43,689 nucleotides of DNA from the NCBI RefSeq assembly GCF_027853915.1, contig NZ_JAQGLA010000068.1:1-43689 (forward strand), written 5' to 3'. Below are positions 42,532 through 43,689 of the stretch, piece by piece (position 1 is the stretch's first letter; each line of letters begins with the position of its first letter). The DNA is from Saccharopolyspora oryzae. Its GTDB lineage: Bacteria > Actinomycetota > Actinomycetes > Mycobacteriales > Pseudonocardiaceae. The notes under the pieces are model-generated. The model had not been told where the DNA came from. It was given only the letters and a program-made list of their open reading frames with translations, and did not search any database. The position numbers and the translations under genes were made by a program.

Positions 42532-43689
42532 TTGGGCCAGTTCAACCGCGGTGAGCGGTTCACCGCAGTGACGACCGGTCTGCTCGTGGCACTGGTCCCA
42601 GCGCTGGCGCTGGGCGGCGATGCCCTGGTGCAGGAGGTCGACAGCGCCCGCGCGGCACCGCAACTGCCGCCGGGCGTGGGGATCAACGGCGAACTGCCCG
42701 CCGAGGAGGAGCTCAGCCCGGAGTTCCTGGACGAGGTCCGCACCGAGCAGGACCTGGCCGACCGCGCCGAACCCGCGGACCTGGGCCCGACCGGTCAGCT
42801 CGGCATCCCCGGCACGGTCCTGGCCGCCTACCAGCGCGCCGACCGGACGTTGGCCGCCACTGCTCCGAGCTGCGGTCTGCACTGGTCGGTGCTGGCCGGG
42901 ATCGGCCGCATCGAGTCCCACCACGCGCGGTCCGGCCGGGTGGACACCAACGGCAAGACCGTGTCGCCGATCCTGGGGCCCCGGCTGTCCGGCGGACCGG
43001 GGATCGCGGCCATCGCCGACACCGACGGCGGAACGCTGGACGGCGACGTGACGTGGGACCGCGCGGTCGGCCCGATGCAGTTCATCCCGTCCACCTGGCG
43101 AAGCCACGCGGCCGACGGGAACGGCGACGGCGCCCGCGACCCGCACAACGTCTTCGACGCGACCCTGGCTTCGGGCCGGTACCTGTGCGACGGCGGCGGC
43201 AACCTGCGCGACCGCGCCCAGCTGGCCGCGGCGATCTTCCGCTACAACCACTCGCAGGAATACGTCCGCAACGTGCTCGCCTGGGCGGACGCCTACGCCC
43301 GCGGCGTCATGCCGACCCCCAACGACACGAGCATCCCGCGGGACGCCGCGCACCTCGCCTTCGCACCGGGCTCCCCGCCCGGCGCCCCGCCGCCCATCGC
43401 TCCGCAAGTCGCCGGAGCCCCGGTACCCGCCCCGGCCCCAGGAGCGGCTCCAAGCCCTGCCCCGGCGAGCCCGCCGGCACCCGCACCTCCGCCGCCGGGC
43501 GGCACTCCCCCGCCCCCGCCGCCGAACGACCCGCCGCCACCGCCACCTCCGCCGCCACCGACGACTGTGCAGCCGCCCCCACCCTCGGACCCACCGCCCC
43601 CGTCGGTGCCGCCACCCCCGTGCGAGCCGCCGCCGCCGTCGGTACCGCCACCCAGCTCGGAGTCTCCGGCGACCGCCCCCGCTGAGCCG
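42532..43689 (+). CDS. Exported lytic transglycosylase with proline-rich tail (3' end outside window)
   Basis: The frame is open from TTG 42532 to the edge (386 codons). An in-frame TGA at 42523 rules out an earlier start, and GGAGG at 42518-42522 serves the TTG. Residues 1-41 form a signal peptide (RFTAVTTGLLVALVPALALG, cleavage near ARA). The SLT/MltB-like domain at about 90-260 includes VLAGIGRIESHHARSG, with E128 as the likely catalytic acid, VGPMQFIPSTWRSHAADGNG and AAAIFRYNHSQEYVRNVL. C114 and C219 may form a disulfide. From about 265 on it is a Pro/Ala/Ser-rich tail (PPPP runs) suited to spanning or binding the wall. It cleaves peptidoglycan glycan strands during growth or remodelling. 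Confidence 0.9.
   Translation, partial: MGQFNRGERFTAVTTGLLVALVPALALGGDALVQEVDSARAAPQLPPGVGINGELPAEEELSPEFLDEVRTEQDLADRAEPADLGPTGQLGIPGTVLAAYQRADRTLAATAPSCGLHWSVLAGIGRIESHHARSGRVDTNGKTVSPILGPRLSGGPGIAAIADTDGGTLDGDVTWDRAVGPMQFIPSTWRSHAADGNGDGARDPHNVFDATLASGRYLCDGGGNLRDRAQLAAAIFRYNHSQEYVRNVLAWADAYARGVMPTPNDTSIPRDAAHLAFAPGSPPGAPPPIAPQVAGAPVPAPAPGAAPSPAPASPPAPAPPPPGGTPPPPPPNDPPPPPPPPPPTTVQPPPPSDPPPPSVPPPPCEPPPPSVPPPSSESPATAPAEP

Overview
The window is GC-rich and gene-dense. It uses GTG and TTG starts freely, stacks genes with 4-bp stop/start overlaps, encodes a two-subunit KorAB 2-oxoacid:ferredoxin oxidoreductase, and has several TANNNT -10 boxes placed for leaderless transcripts. This fits a high-GC actinomycete, most likely a filamentous Pseudonocardiales (Saccharopolyspora-like), although the genus cannot be fixed from sequence alone. 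No rRNA, tRNA, CRISPR array, prophage or transposase gene was seen.

Layout. Positions 1-10,900 are mixed housekeeping and accessory genes: an exported YtcJ-like amidohydrolase (cut by the left edge), a small cupin, the remnant of a deleted luciferase-like oxidoreductase gene, korBA, an iodotyrosine-deiodinase-like flavoprotein, a pyridine-nucleotide disulfide oxidoreductase, palindromic repeats, a PAS-PAS-GGDEF diguanylate cyclase and a proline-iminopeptidase-like hydrolase. Positions 11,050-17,450 hold a GntR regulator and a translationally coupled acyl-CoA operon (crotonase, NDP-forming acyl-CoA synthetase, two-subunit acyl-CoA dehydrogenase), followed by a TetR regulator. Positions 17,500-24,180 hold an MFS exporter with a MerR-type promoter, facing an operon of SMP-30 lactonase, acyl-CoA synthetase, APH-like phosphotransferase and AtuA-family protein.

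Positions 24,300-42,100 are a second catabolic district. It contains four crotonases, a hotdog thioesterase, two acyl-CoA synthetases, an LLM-class oxidoreductase, an acyl-CoA dehydrogenase, a thiolase, two paralogous MFS importers, two LysR regulators that converge on each other, a histidine phosphatase and an exported M14 carboxypeptidase. The right edge holds an exported lytic transglycosylase with a proline-rich tail, cut by the window.

The most interesting signal is regulatory. Three promoters (thiolase, MFS1-acyl-CoA synthetase, MFS2) carry a perfect ATAG-N7-CTAT box, a T-N11-A LysR-type site, centred about 65 bp before the predicted start. The -35 begins at the same offset from the box in all three. 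A one-base variant of the box, with the same flanking GGTGCGT, lies between lysR1 and the divergent crotonase-thioesterase-ligase-LLM operon. These scattered transcription units therefore look like one LysR regulon for uptake, CoA activation, beta-oxidation-type processing and thiolysis of an unidentified carboxylic acid.
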